From: Pseudisothecium myosuroides
Taxonomy: Eukaryota; Streptophyta; Bryopsida; Hypnales; Lembophyllaceae
Reading direction: 5' to 3'
DNA: 64,000 nucleotides
NCBI GenBank assembly: GCA_951799445.1
Contig: OX637297.1
Coordinates: forward strand, 16,058,001-16,122,000
Positions 24,178 through 35,309 of this stretch are shown one piece after another (the first letter of the stretch is position 1; each line of letters opens with the position of its first letter). The notes under the pieces were generated by a model. It made no database searches, was not told the DNA's origin, and saw nothing but the letters and a program-made list of their open reading frames with translations. Position numbers and translations under genes: made by a program.

Positions 24178-24350
24178 TTCTTTTTCATTTCTATCCCATT
24201 CTTTTTTTTTTTTTTTTTTTCCTCCCTTAACTTTTCTTTATTATTTCTATTCTTTTTGTCTATTAGTTTTTTTTCCTTCACTTTCCTTTTTTTCTTTCCT
24301 TTTTTTTCTTTTTTTTTCCCATTTTTTTTCATTTTTTTGAAAGATGTCTT
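24178..24350 (+). repeat. Polypyrimidine (T/C) tract
   Basis: About 170 bases almost entirely T and C. It creates long but meaningless Lys/Phe-rich open frames on both strands. Confidence 0.9.
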
Positions 24351-24915
24351 TGGCATTTCATATTCTATTTTTCCCAAGGAGTGGTCACTCCTTTAGGTTA
24401 GAGTGTATTTGCGAGAGGTTCATGAGACTAAAAGTTGATGGCTCGGATTTGAATCTCTTGAATTATGCCAATGGGCACAGTTTCAATACTCTGCTTAGTG
24501 TTCAAAGTTGATCTAGAGCAGTTGTAGTGGAGGCTAGGTAATACCTAACTTTTTTTTATGAATATTACTTGCTCAATTGAGTATATTGTGTTCAATAGAG
24601 AATCCTAAATTGTATAAAGAATAGAATTGTAGTGGGTGAGCAATGCAGAGAAGTGTGAATGTCTTACCTTGTAGTAAATGGCAATTGCAAGAGTAGAGAA
24701 GTTTTATAAACAAAATTCACGGTCATAGGATAGCGGTCATAGGTCCTTAAACTTACTATAAATAGTAAAATTTGAATTTTTTTTATAAAAAAATTTAGGA
24801 AATTTAAAAAAAAAAAAATATTATAGAAAAAAAAGTTTTTCAAGCTCTATGCTCACAAACTCCATGCTCGCAGCTCACAAGCTCACCGCTCCACACTCAC
24901 ACGCTAGCGTTGTTG

Positions 24916-25030
24916 ATAAGACAATATATGTCGGTATAAAAAAAAATGTATAAGTTCGTAATACTCCACTCATGAAGTGAAGAGTCATGAGCGGGAAAAG
25001 TCCATGGTACGTTTTCCAAAATTGCGATAT
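24916..25030. repeat. Flanking repeat, right copy (partner 14262-14385)
   Basis: Begins ATAAGACAATATATGTCGGT and continues CATGAAGTGAAGAGTC and GAGCGGGAAAAGTCCATGGT. It borders the right end of the hAT-like element. Confidence 0.7.
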
Positions 25031-25760
25031 ATATTACATGTTGATTTAAAAACAGAAAATTTAAGTTGTAACTTAATATTATTTGTTTCATATATTGATG
25101 ATCATTTTTGAACGTCCTTTGTTTGATATTGTATTTTTTAATTTCTATTTTTTGCAAGTAATCCCAAGATCATGGGCGGCTAGGCTTGGTCACGTACTTT
25201 GGAGAACTGTCTCCAGATATGCTCCAAAACACAAGTTAATTATTAAATAGATTAATACCTAGTATGCCCAAAAAATTTCGGGCAATCACACTCTTGTCTA
25301 CATCTATTCAATGATTGCAAGACAATTAATATAGAATACATAAGATAATTTAGATATTATTTCTTCATCACACAGTTGCCAATCATGTTGATTTTATACA
25401 TCAAAATGATTGCCTAGGAGATGAATGAGAAAGAATTATATAGGACATCAACAATGTCCCCTGTACTTATGTAATTGTTACAGTCATTTCTATTTAATTA
25501 AATAATTGAAGGTAGACAAAATAGTGAAACTAGGTTGCCTTATTTCAACAAAGTTACTTTATAAGCCATCGAAGTGAATAAAAGTTTCTACAATTATTTT
25601 TATTTGTAGACATGGAGTTTCAAGAGTTCAATAGCATCAATACGTAAATAAAGAATAGTGCATTCTTGTAGAGAAACAAAAAAAATTTATGTAGTAATTA
25701 TCGAATGTCAAGAAATTAGTGAAGTGCAAATGTGCAACCTAATTTCACCATTTTGTGTAA
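25031..25760. other. AT-rich interval, nothing recognised
   Basis: No gene or clear repeat seen. Confidence 0.5.
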
Positions 25761-26053
25761 TGAGTGAGGGTTCACCTTGAGAATTCTAGTCAAGCCCTCC
25801 TCATGATGTCACTAATGCTGAGGAGGGTTGGCAGTTATTACCTCCGCCGACTTGCACCTGATAGTGCCACGTCAGCAGACTCCCTCGACGATTTCCTCTC
25901 CTCTTGGTTTCCTTTCCTCCCCACGATGTCTGATTGCAGTGCTTTTCTTCCGACGTCGTGTGCTTCTCCGTTTTGCTGATTTTGTGCGCTTCTCCGCTTT
26001 CCTTCCTCGCGCGTTCATCTAGGTTGCTACAGTCCATGAGTTTGGTTGTCTGA

Positions 26054-28803
26054 AGCTTTGCATTTGGAGTGGGTTTGGTTGTCTGGAGGTTCTCTGGTTG
26101 GTTCAAATTTTGTTGGCGGAGCATTAAACTTTTGTGCGCGGAGAAGAGTGCGTCAAGAGACATTCAAGGAGCGTGTTCAAATTTAGCTGGCGGAGTCTGT
26201 GTGTATGTGCGCGGAGAACGACAGTGCTTGCTCGTGGTGGAGTGCGCGGAGCATTTCCTAGCGGAGGCGGTGTGCAAGCTTCCAAATCCGGTGCGCAAGA
26301 AAAAGGACAGGGTGCTGGACTTCACTTGGCTCATCCAACAGGTTAGTTTGTCGTAGTCAAACCTCCAAAGTAGCATTTTGATTTTGTAGTTCTGACTCCA
26401 TCAGTGAGGTTCATTTACTTCTTCGTTGTGGATTTTTGATTGCATGGAGCTACGCATTTGCTCTAGAGTTCAGCTTCTAGGCTTGGAAAGAATTGATCCC
26501 ATTCAAGCTTGTTAAATGAATCTAGTACATGGATACAATGACTGTTTAGCACTCGCCTTCCTTGCAGCTGCAGGCTCTCCTCACACATTGTAGTTCTCGG
26601 TTCATAACTGTAGATCCTAAAATGCTAACTTTAATGTAGTTCACAAAGAGTTCAATCTGTATGGACTGATGTGAGTGTTTGAATTGAAGCAAGTGAAGTA
26701 AGGAACGGGAATGTTGCTTCCAAAGAGCAATGGAGCGAAGAGTTCATTGTGTATTAGTTAGACAATACTCTTTTGTGAATGATATTAGGAACATGATTTG
26801 TGCAGGGATTTTACGACTATGATCAGACACACTTGTTTTCTATGCAATAGGCTAATCCATCACTTTAGAATTAAGTTTACCTTCTCTTCAATTAAGTTCA
26901 CTTGGCTAGTCATGAAGAAACAAGTTAGGAGTTTGTGATTCTCAGTGAATGATTGAAGTTACAATTTCTTCTGCATTTGAATTTCACGCAACAGTCTTTC
27001 AAAGAGCGGGAGGGCATTTTTCTATTAGCTGAAAACAAGGCCGGACCCGTGCAAGCGGAAGCTACGATGGCAGCAACTCCATCCCAGCGTACACCAAACC
27101 TCCCAGTTTGGAAGGACCCGTAAGTTACTTTGAACCATATTCTCATTACTTTCTGTTTGTTGCTTGCATTGTCTGGGTTATAAAAATTGCTAATAATTAG
27201 GGTATAGTTGCTTGCAATTGTCATTCGTACACACTGCGCTGAAAACGAGGGTAGTAGAGCCTCTATCATAGTCGATGTTACGAACATGGCTAAGAATTAC
27301 GGTAGTAGAGATGCCAAGAAGAACACACGGTAATAAGTACACGACCCTCTTACCGTGGATAGTGACCCTAAAACCGTGCATTGTGAGATCCCTCGATGGG
27401 GCAATCCCTATATAGATTCGAGCATCGTAGGATCCCCTGATTTCAAACCCTAGCCACCAACCACTGCGCCACCACCCAATTTTTAGGGTTTGTGATCCAT
27501 TGTGGGATCCCTCGATGTGCAGATGTGGAGACGCAAACTATAACCAGACCACATATTAGGCACAATCCAGGCAGCGGATTAGTAACCCATCGTGGGATCC
27601 CCCGATGGAGGATAGTGAAGACCGCACCTGACCCAGACTTAACAATGAGTAGACCACTTAGAGCATACAAGTACTAAACCGTCGTGGGAAATCACAATGA
27701 GAAATTATAGCGTGGGTAGAAAATAGAGATGCAGACGCGTCAATTGAAGACTGTTCATGTGAACAATCAATTGTGAGATCCCATGACGGACAATAATTTT
27801 ATAGATCATCACCGATCTAGTTTGAAGATATTTCAATCTCTCTTGTGTGTAAATTAGCTCCATCGTCATATGCCAGGACGCCTTAAGTAAGTGAATTGAA
27901 AAGCAGTAATCTCTTGTTCACTAATGTCCGTGAATGTAACCAATCGTGATATCCCATGACAATGGTAGTAAATAACACTTGATCATCAAAATGATCATGA
28001 AACCTTTCCTTCTCTTTCAAGTTGGAAATAATAGCCGTCGTGAGATCCCACGACTATGGATGAAATTTAAATTCGAAACGGAAATAATATTGCGGGACCA
28101 TTTGCTCTTTTGGATGATGTCAAAACTAACATCTCTTTCTACCATACTGCAGTGAAATGCAAGTTGCCGTGACAGGCCAGAGGAACTGACACCAAGGAAG
28201 CTTGGTACCTTTGTCGACTGCTGCATTACTTCTTTGGAGTACACAGGTCCACATCTACCAGCAGCCTTTTTCTGATGCGACATGCAGATTACACATTGGG
28301 GTATTGCCTTGAAAACAGAGAGTGATGGCTCCGCCATCATTCTTCCCACACTGATGAATGGGACAGTGGAGCACCCGACTGCCGGGCTCAAGGTACTTGA
28401 ATTGAAGAGACTGGACGACAACACAACGCTCTTAGTTGTAGAGGAGAAGGTTCCCCTTTCTGGGGAGATCATAACGTATGGGCTGATCCTTGACTACACG
28501 AAGTTCAGCCTCAGTCTGTGCCAGTCTCTGATTGCAAGGGCACATCTGATTTGCAAAGACACGTTTAAGCCTCGGTGGAAGCCTAAAGTGCTGAAGAACT
28601 AGTGGGACATAATCATGGAAGACTTACGAGATACGAACGCTCGCCCCAAAGCCGTGCAAGTGGTTGCTCCCATGCCGTCCTCAAAAAAGAAGAGCAGGAA
28701 GAGGAAGTCTGCAGTTGGAGCTCCTGGGGATGAAGATGATGCCGCAGCAGGGACATCCAGAAAGAAGAAAAAATCGGAGCCCCCGCTTCCGCTGCATAGA
28801 GCT
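26054..28803 (+). pseudogene. Unrecognised spliced gene, 3' end lost at the 30-bp motif
   Basis: Likely exons: about 26054-26340, ending DRVLDFTWLIQQ before donor CAACAG/GTTAGT; 26992-27120, reading SFKEREGIFLLAENKAGPVQ then AEATMAATPSQRTPNLPVWK and DP before /GTAAGT; and about 28282-28803. The first two join in phase. The last begins MQITHWGIALKTESDGSAII, includes LMNGTVEHPTAGLKVLELKR, meets a TAG at 28600-28602, resumes in the same frame as WDIIMEDLRDTNARPK and ends in a Lys-rich tail (SKKKSRKRKS, SRKKKKS). It stops where the 30-bp motif begins. No ATG lies in the first exon frame. No domain is recognised; the basic tail suggests a nuclear protein. The promoter region near 25.8 kb is GC-richer. 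The gene may come from an element or be a decayed host gene. Confidence 0.5.
27379..28059. promoter_or_regulatory. Eight dispersed copies of a GTGGGATCCC dyad motif
   Basis: Copies at about 27379, 27423, 27498, 27588, 27679 (weak), 27768, 27941 and 28034. The consensus is roughly ATCGTGGGATCCCACGAT, for example CATCGTGGGATCCCCCGATG and GTCGTGAGATCCCACGAC. Spacing is irregular, about 45-170 bp, and the sequence between copies is not repeated. They lie between the second and last exon candidates of the plus-strand gene. Confidence 0.8.
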
Positions 28804-28804
28804 T

Positions 28805-28834
28805 TATTACCAAGGATGGGTAATCTAGCGCCCA
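28805..28834 (+). repeat. 30-bp boundary motif, copy 2
   Basis: TATTACCAAGGATGGG then TAATCTAGCGCCCA. It faces copy 3 (31846-31875), so the two bracket the 3-kb transposase fragment as inverted ends. It also terminates the frames on both sides: the plus-strand gene and the minus-strand transposase. Confidence 0.8.
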
Positions 28835-28836
28835 CA

Positions 28837-31009
28837 TATGCCTCTTTTTTGGTATAAGAAAACGTTGTCTGGGTTTTCCTGCACCCACAACTGGACACTC
28901 TTGGCTTCTTGAGTGTTGAGCATGTATGTCTCGCATGCCACTTTCGTTGCCAAGTTACTCACGTCTTGTTCGTGGAGAAACATGTCTCGTATGACCTCTT
29001 TCTCATCCTTCAGAGCGTCCTTCATGACCACTATGTGCTTGGACATAATCTGTAAAATACTATGACCATTCCTAAGCAGTGTGCGGACAATTGCCAAGAA
29101 AATGCACTCCGATCCCCAGTTTCCTGCAATCCATGACATTGCACCTGATCTTTGTTGATGTGGTCTGCCTCAAAGATATGCAAACTTCAACCACATGAGG
29201 TAGGAGGTAGAGAGTCTTCGAACGGAAAGACGCAAGGCAACCATGCTTCAAGGACCCCCCCATTGATTCAAGGAGTCCCTCGGCTTCTTTAAAATACTTG
29301 CCACAAAAGCACTGTTGCGGCTGTTGCTAGCGAAGCGCGCAATTGCAACACCTTCTCTATTGATTGTGTCTCCTACTACGCCAATGTTTTGGAAGTTGTC
29401 AATGTTCGCGACTTCAATGACATTATTTGCTGCATCAGTGTTTTGCCGGTCGGCGCATTTGTCCATTGCAATAAATGTTTCAAACAACAACATGACTTCG
29501 CAATTATGCAATGATGTCTAGAAGCGTAAAATTAAGCACAGTTTGGGAGGGTATAAGGTGCGCACCAATGGGATGATTGTCTTCTTTTGCGGCCGCAAAG
29601 TCTTCCTTGTCGCAATTAGGAAGTACCACATTTAGATTGAAATCTAGAATGCTTGTTGGTAGTGTTTTGACCAGGTTTTGGGGGGGTTGAGATCTCTTGC
29701 ATGGAATTACCTTTTTCTTTTCAGTAAGCATACGGGACTTGGAGATGCTTTGTGTCACAACATTGGCGGTGCTTGGAGGAGGAGGGGCAGGGGCTGGTGT
29801 CTCTAAGTTATCTGGAACAAAATTCAAGTCTACCACCAGTCGACTGTGATTCAAATTTGCAGTGTCACGTTCAGTATTCTGCGGGGCTACCTATAGAACT
29901 CTAATCTATCTTCAACAGCAAGGGTACTTTTGTCATTCTAAATTGGATCTAAAGCCTTTTTTGTCTTCCGTGTGTACTTTGATTTGGCGGATTGGAGAAC
30001 TTTGTCTTCAATAGCGATGGTGCTTTTGTTACTGGAACTAGGATCAGAAGCCACTTTTGTCTTCTGTGTGCGCTTTGGTTTCACTAGTAGAAAACGCAGG
30101 AATTCTGACAAAATTCTGTTGATTTGGTCGCGTTGTCCCGGTCACTACTCTGTTGATTTCAACAAAAATTTGTGGACACATGACCAAATCAACACAATTC
30201 TGTCAAAATTTCTGCGTTTTTTACTAGTATTTGGCAGGTTGCATTGCTACATTGTCAAGCAAGGTGGACTTCGGCTTCTTACCCTTTCTTTTCTTCATTG
30301 TCTCCTGCAATACTGGGGTCAATATTTGCATCTGCCTTCTTCTGTGAATAGCTTGTCTTTGTAGTTGATGGAACCAACAGCTTTAGTCATTGTTTTGGTA
30401 GCAAGCACAAACTAAGCATCTTCACCTTTCTAGTGTGGTCTTACGGACTACACTTGCAGTGGTAGCTGAAAAAGATAACAAAGAAGAACAGAAGAGTTAG
30501 CAAGAAGATTGTAAGTGCAAGAAGCGCGAGACACTATAGTAGCAATATTTAGTGAAGGCAAAATATGTATACCGTATGTCCTCTTTCGATGTAGTTGCTG
30601 TGGCTCTAAAAGTGTCGGGTTCCTTTCCTTGCTTGGTGCGGATCTTTTCATACTTGCAGTTGATTCCATTCAAATTTTCCATCCCTCGTATGAAGTCTTT
30701 AATTCTTATAGTTGGGATGTAATACTGTTGTGCAATTACGAGGTTCCTCCTCCGGTCTCTATGGAGTCGTCAGACTAGGTGCGTTTCCCGCAACACCTAC
30801 AGCAAGTTCACTCTCCCGATAAGACCTTTGGGCGGATGTTGCACCTTGGTTTCTATTTCATGAAGCCGCACTTGGAATTTGTTCTTATAATACTCATTGA
30901 AGGAAACACTGACCACTGGTTTGAGCTCTAAATTTGGGTCAACAAACGTAGATGGGGCAGGAATTGTATTAAGGAACTTTGAATCAGCCATGGCAATTGA
31001 GCGTCCTAC
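28837..31009 (-). pseudogene. MULE-like transposase N-terminal remnant
   Basis: Minus-strand coding pieces. 31009 starts after TTTTACAG and reads MADSKFLNTIPAPSTFVDPN, then ending at 30797. A Lys-rich part lies at about 30300-29930 (KKRKGKKPKSTLL, then PKRTQKTKVASDP repeated as KYTRKTKKALDP). Further pieces are 29854-29504, 29511-29248 and 29139-28837, the last with HEQDVSNLATKVACETYM then AKSVQLWVQENPDNVFLYQK. The final block resembles what I recall of the region before the DDE domain in MULE-like transposases of non-seed plants. The catalytic domain is missing because the frame runs into the 30-bp motif. A CACTA-like MITE interrupts the Lys-rich part at 30082-30229. Several pieces need introns or frameshifts to join. 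It is not functional as it stands. Confidence 0.55.
30082..30229. mobile_element. CACTA-like MITE, 148 bp, inside the transposase remnant
   Basis: The left end is CACTAGTAGAAAACGCAG and the right end is inverted CTGCGTTTTTTACTAGTA. The arms continue with TTCTGTTGATTTGGTC facing GACCAAATCAACACAATTCT. TTT flanks both sides as a 3-bp duplication. Removing the element plus one TTT rejoins the frame QPAKPKRTQKTK, and a paralogous segment about 75 bp away (near 29975-30000) lacks the insert. Confidence 0.88.
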
Positions 31010-31845
31010 CTGTAAAACTCAAACATAAATTTCCAGTATTGCGTAACATGCATGTGCGACCAAGAAAAATTGTAAGACAACAATCCTAAGTGTAGAACAG
31101 TTACCATGAAACTGCAGCCATTCCAAAAAATATTCTACTAAACTATAGAGTGTATATATAATTATATAATATACAACTCTCATACCCTAGAAGCTCCACC
31201 CTTAAACAGGGTGAATGCATAGTTGAGTGGACCAAAATCATTGTTACAAAGACGTTTTTAGGGACCTCTTCTTATTGCAAGTACTATTGCATATAATAAA
31301 AAGTACATTTTTAACAAAAAAATTCTTACACTTCATTTTGTACATGGTTGCCTAGGAAAGCACATAATTAAATTTTAGAAAATCATTCACATGAAGTGTA
31401 GGGGGACTTTGGTAAGGACTACTATGGCATGTCATAGTGTCTATACCATGTGTTTAACTTCATTTTTGTATGCATGAACTTCTACAAGTGAAAAAAGGAA
31501 ATCTATAGTTCATAGATATTATAATAAGGGTTCTAAATCAATATTTCATACATCATTAATGTGTTGCAATTGTGAATTAGGGACTTTTTTGTGGTTTGAA
31601 ATGGTATATATTTTCAAATGTCTCTAACAAAGCCTCACTTTAAGATTTCCCCATTTTTTTTCAGGCTAATCTCTTTGATATGCAAACTTCTGCATGGATG
31701 TGTTTTTCAATAGAACATTATTCAAGAATATAAGATCAATTTAAAATATAGTTATTTAGAATTCTGCCACCTACAGGAGCACCCCAAATCCTAAATTGAA
31801 TTTTCAACTAAGATTTTTGGCCTACAACTTTTTCAAGCTTTACTG
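31010..31845. other. AT-rich interval, possibly intronic
   Basis: No gene seen. It could belong to an intron joining the 33355-33417 exon to 31009. Confidence 0.4.
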
Positions 31846-31875
31846 TGGGCGCTAGATTACCCACCCTTGGTAATA
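31846..31875 (-). repeat. 30-bp boundary motif, copy 3
   Basis: TGGGCGCTAGATTA then CCCACCCTTGGTAATA; reverse complement of copy 1 with no mismatch. It marks the inner end of the right inverted-repeat arm. Confidence 0.8.
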
Positions 31876-33160
31876 GAACGAACACCGACCAGGTTCTATG
31901 CCTTTATCCACTTTTTTAATATATGGGGGTGTTGTAAGCGCGGTCCACTGTGCCTTCCAAACATTGGATCTTTTTTGCTAACGTTTCCTAAGGGTCGTGG
32001 ATGGCAGCGAATAATTAGTAATGCATGTAGTAACTCACAAGTTAACTGCGATGTTCAGAGTGATGGTGAAATCCTGACTCCCTAACTATCTATCCTATGT
32101 CAAGGGTCGACTGGGTAGTTGGTGTCATTTCTAACGTCCCTAACTACGTAAAAAGGGGAACCCCTATGTTCCTTCCATGAACCCTTAAGACTATCTTGGG
32201 TTTCTAAGACTCCACCTAGAAGTTCTACTTTTAAAAGCTACCCCTAAAGTTCCAACTTCTTAATGTAACTCTAGATTTTACTTCTTCAGCTTGGTTCTAG
32301 GTATTAACTACCGACTTCTATTCTATGTTTTGACTTTTGACTCTAGGTTTTTACTTCTAAATCAACTTCAACTCCTAACTTCCAAGTTTTAACCTTCTAG
32401 GGTAATTCTAAGTTTCACTTTTAATTCTATATTCTCATTTCTAAACTACTCTAGGATTTACCCTCTAAAGTTAACTCTAACTTTTCACTTTTTTACTGTA
32501 GATTTTTACTCCTAATTTAACTCTAGGTTTTTGACTTTTAACTCTAAATTTTTACTTCTAAAATTAATCCCCAATCTTAACCACCGAATTTAACTCTACA
32601 TTCTCACTTTGACTCTAGATTTTTCTACTTCCAACTAACTCTAAAATTTTATTTCTACCTCTAAGTTTTAACTTCTACTTTTAGCTTTTCACTCTAACCT
32701 TTTACTCCCCTATTGACTTTAAAATTTAACCTTTAAATTCAATCTAAACTTTTGACTTTTGACTTTTGACTCCTACTTCCAAATTTAATCCTATCGTTTT
32801 AATCCTAGATTAACTCTAAATGTTACCCTCCTAAATTTAATTCCAACTTTTGACTCTAGGGTTTTGACTTCTAATTTTAACTCTATTTCTAACTCAACAA
32901 TCTACTTCCTAAGTGGATTCTACTTTTGACTTCTATTTCCTACTCTACTTTTTACCTCCCAAAGTTAACTCCAAATTTTGACTTTTGAATTTTAACTTCC
33001 CTAATTAAAATCTTAATTTAACTCTAGGTTTTTAAACCGTTATTTGATCTTTAATTTTAATCCTAAATCCTCCTTCTAATCTAATCCTAATTTCTGTCCA
33101 TTGTTCCTTGTGGATCAAATTTAATTAAAATTCCTCCGTTCTACCCCCTACCGCTTAACT
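31876..33160 (-). repeat. Right arm of the long inverted repeat
   Basis: Positions 31876-32716 mirror 781-1. The degenerate pyrimidine-rich repeat (TTTTAACTCTAGGTTTTTAC-like) continues past 32716 to about 33100, where the partner would lie beyond the left window edge. Confidence 0.8.
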
Positions 33161-33354
33161 TAGCCTAACGCGGTCAGTTTACGGTCAAATCTTAATTATA
33201 AGATGTTTTTGGAAACCTCTATCACTAATCTATAACTTTTTGAATCTAAACTTCTAATTTGCACTAATCTTGGGTGCTAATCACGCTCTAAGGGCTGATT
33301 AGGAAAATAAATGCTAATTAGGGAGAAACATCAAAGATTAAATCAAAAACTCAC

Positions 33355-33417
33355 CTCTTCACTACTGGTGTTGGAAATAACTTTGTCCACGTCCACGTGT
33401 ACATCCTCACGCTCCAT
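33355..33417 (-). CDS. Possible first coding exon (21 codons)
   Basis: ATG at 33417 reads MEREDVHVDVDKVISNTSSE then E before donor GAAGAG/GTGAGT. Its phase fits the exon starting at 31009 (VGRSIAMADSKF), which would give an intron of 2345 bp holding the inverted-repeat arm. The fit may be chance. The upstream 33480-33600 sequence is CT-rich, as in many plant 5' regions. Confidence 0.35.
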
Positions 33418-34019
33418 GGTAGTCTTTGGCTTTGTTTTGAATTTTTCCCGAGCTCACCGCTTATCGAGAAAATATTACAATTTTTGATGATCTAAACTCC
33501 CTCTTTCCCTTCCTCCTTTCTTTCTTTCTTCCCCTCTCTTCTACACTAGCACTATTCCACCTAAGCTTTTATGAGTCTTACACTATAGTTTCAAACTACG
33601 AGAAGGGATTAAATGTTCTTCCTACCCTCTTACGCAACCTTGCTTTGTGTCATCCTAATCCTCCTCCCAACGGTTGCAAGGAGTTCTTCTAGATTTCCTA
33701 CCTAATCTCCTAGCTAGGCACTATTCATCGTCTCTCTCCTTTCTACTCCTATAACACATCCTTCTCCCTAATTTCCTTCCATTGTGTGTAGGTGTGAGTG
33801 GTGATGCAGGTAGGATCGGATGTTTTTGTGCAAGTGGCGCGTGGAGTGGCAGCTTCTATTTCTCCCCCCCTTTCTCTTGTGTTTTTGAAGTTCCAAGTTG
33901 AGTTTTTTCCTCTCCCCAACTGGATTCCAAAATTTCAGACTTTAAAAGATCAAAAAATAAAAAAAAGGGTGGTTGGGGCCCCGCAGGGCATCGTCTCGTT
34001 TAGTTCTGGAAATCCAAAA
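33418..34019. other. CT-rich interval
   Basis: Pyrimidine-rich with no clear gene. The open frame at 33798-34025 has no domain. Confidence 0.35.
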
Positions 34020-34245
34020 ATTTAGTTCAGTTAGCCAAGCTGAATAGCTCGATGGCTGATGTTCAGTTCAGTCAAACAGACTAGCCCGATGCTGATGTTC
34101 AGCTCAGTCAAGCTGACTACCCGATGTATGCTGGCTGTATGGCTGGCTGCCGGTTGGTCTGGTATGCCGGTTTGGTATGGCTGGCTGTATGCTGGCCGAT
34201 ATGCTGGCCCGGTATGCTGGCTGTATGCTGGTCCGGGGTACTAGC
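34020..34245. repeat. Minisatellites with CAGTCAAGCTGA and TGGCTGTATGC units
   Basis: First part, 34020-34125: about 45-bp units with GATGTTCAGTTCAGTCAA. Second part, 34126-34240: short units of TATGCTGGC, TATGGCTGGC and TATGCCGG. Confidence 0.75.
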
Positions 34246-34337
34246 TGCCCTTCCCAAAAAATTCATACAACCGGGTTCCCTTAGGGGAACCCACTAACAC
34301 AAACTTAAATTGGATTTTTAGTAGGGGGTTAGGGCTA

Positions 34338-34870
34338 GGATCGAAGCTTCGTCGTCCGGGGAGTTAGGCCCCAAATTTTTAGAACGGTCACCTAAGCTAA
34401 GTGGTACGGGATGGTCACTCTCTTCCTAGAAACTCGTGACCAATCTTGCAAGCTAAACTCTGGACTTTTCCAAGAAGGTCTTGGAAACTAGACTTTGGAA
34501 TCTAAGGCTATGGAGGTTCAAGGCTCCGCCGTAAAATTGGTTTTAACACCAACTTTAGGACTTGTAACACTCCACGGGTTCAAAGCTCTGCCGTCTAAGA
34601 CTATTTTAACACACACTATAGGACTTGACGTGGTCACTAGTTCAAAGCTTCGCCGCCGTGGGGGGGTTTCATACAACAAGGGGAATATTAGAAGAAGGTA
34701 GAAAAGACAAACTTAAAGAACACACGTGACAAAGCCAAAGTTTCGCCGTCCCGAGGGGGGGTCCACGCAACAAGGGGAATATTAGAAGAAGGTAGAAAAG
34801 ACAGACTTGAGAAACACACGTGACAAAGCCAAAGCTTCGCCGTCCCGAGGGGGGATCCACACAACAAGGG
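34338..34870. repeat. Repeated CAAAGCTTCGCCGTC motif, with 94-bp tandem units
   Basis: Variants of the motif occur near 34342, 34521, 34579, 34645, 34735 and 34828. From 34674 the block CAACAAGGGGAATATTAGAA recurs at 34768 and 34862, a 94-bp period, together with GAACACACGTGACAAAGCC. Confidence 0.88.
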
Positions 34871-35300
34871 GAAGATTAGAAGAGGATGAGAATACACAAG
34901 TGAGGAAAAACAACACCGTTAGGACATGTAAAGACACACAACTTCACAAGCTAAAGGCCCCCCAAAGTGGCATCGCCAAGGTACGGTGGGGGGTGACTTT
35001 AGGATTAGGACAAGACACCAAAAGACTCCTAAACTCACAAGTTAGATCACAAAGGAACTACAAGAGAGAGACGAGGACTCTTAACTCGTAACAAAGGTAC
35101 AACAACGTATGAGAAGTACACAAGGCAAGATAGAAGGACCCCCTAAAGACCTTCAAAGCTTGAAATCTAGCAACAATGGAGCAAAAAGTGCTCCAAAAAC
35201 ACCGTAGAGGTTTTTGGCTTCAAACGCCAAAATATTCAAGGAAATTGGACCCACGGACCCAAACAAAAGTGAGGGGGTGTTTTAGAGAGAGAAATGGGGC

Positions 35301-35309
35301 CCTTATATA
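35301..35309 (+). promoter_or_regulatory. TATA-box-like site
   Basis: TTATATAGG in CCCTTATATAGGTTTCCC. No ORF follows closely; it may be a retrotransposon LTR relic. Confidence 0.25.

Larger units (their letters stand above)
14449..24915. mobile_element. 10.5-kb hAT-like DNA transposon
   Basis: The left end starts CAGGGTTGCTAGCATGTGAG; the reverse complement of the right end starts CAACAACGCTAGCGTGTGAG. Similarity continues inward through GTGAGC repeats, a poly-A/T stretch and AGGACCTATGACCG (about 14525 and, inverted, about 24740). ATAAGACA flanks it at 14439-14446 and 24916-24923; directly abutting the left end it reads AAGACAGT against AAGACAAT. CAGGG ends with an 8-bp duplication are typical of hAT elements. 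No hAT transposase was recognised. It holds gene remnants, a palindrome array and other repeats. Confidence 0.65.

Noticed and set aside
24123..24396. 84-codon Lys-rich and Phe-rich open frames on opposite strands
   Set aside because: They are translations of a T/C tract.
28017..28472. 151-codon minus-strand open frame
   Set aside because: It lies opposite a plus-strand frame with better composition that fits neighbouring exons; no domain.
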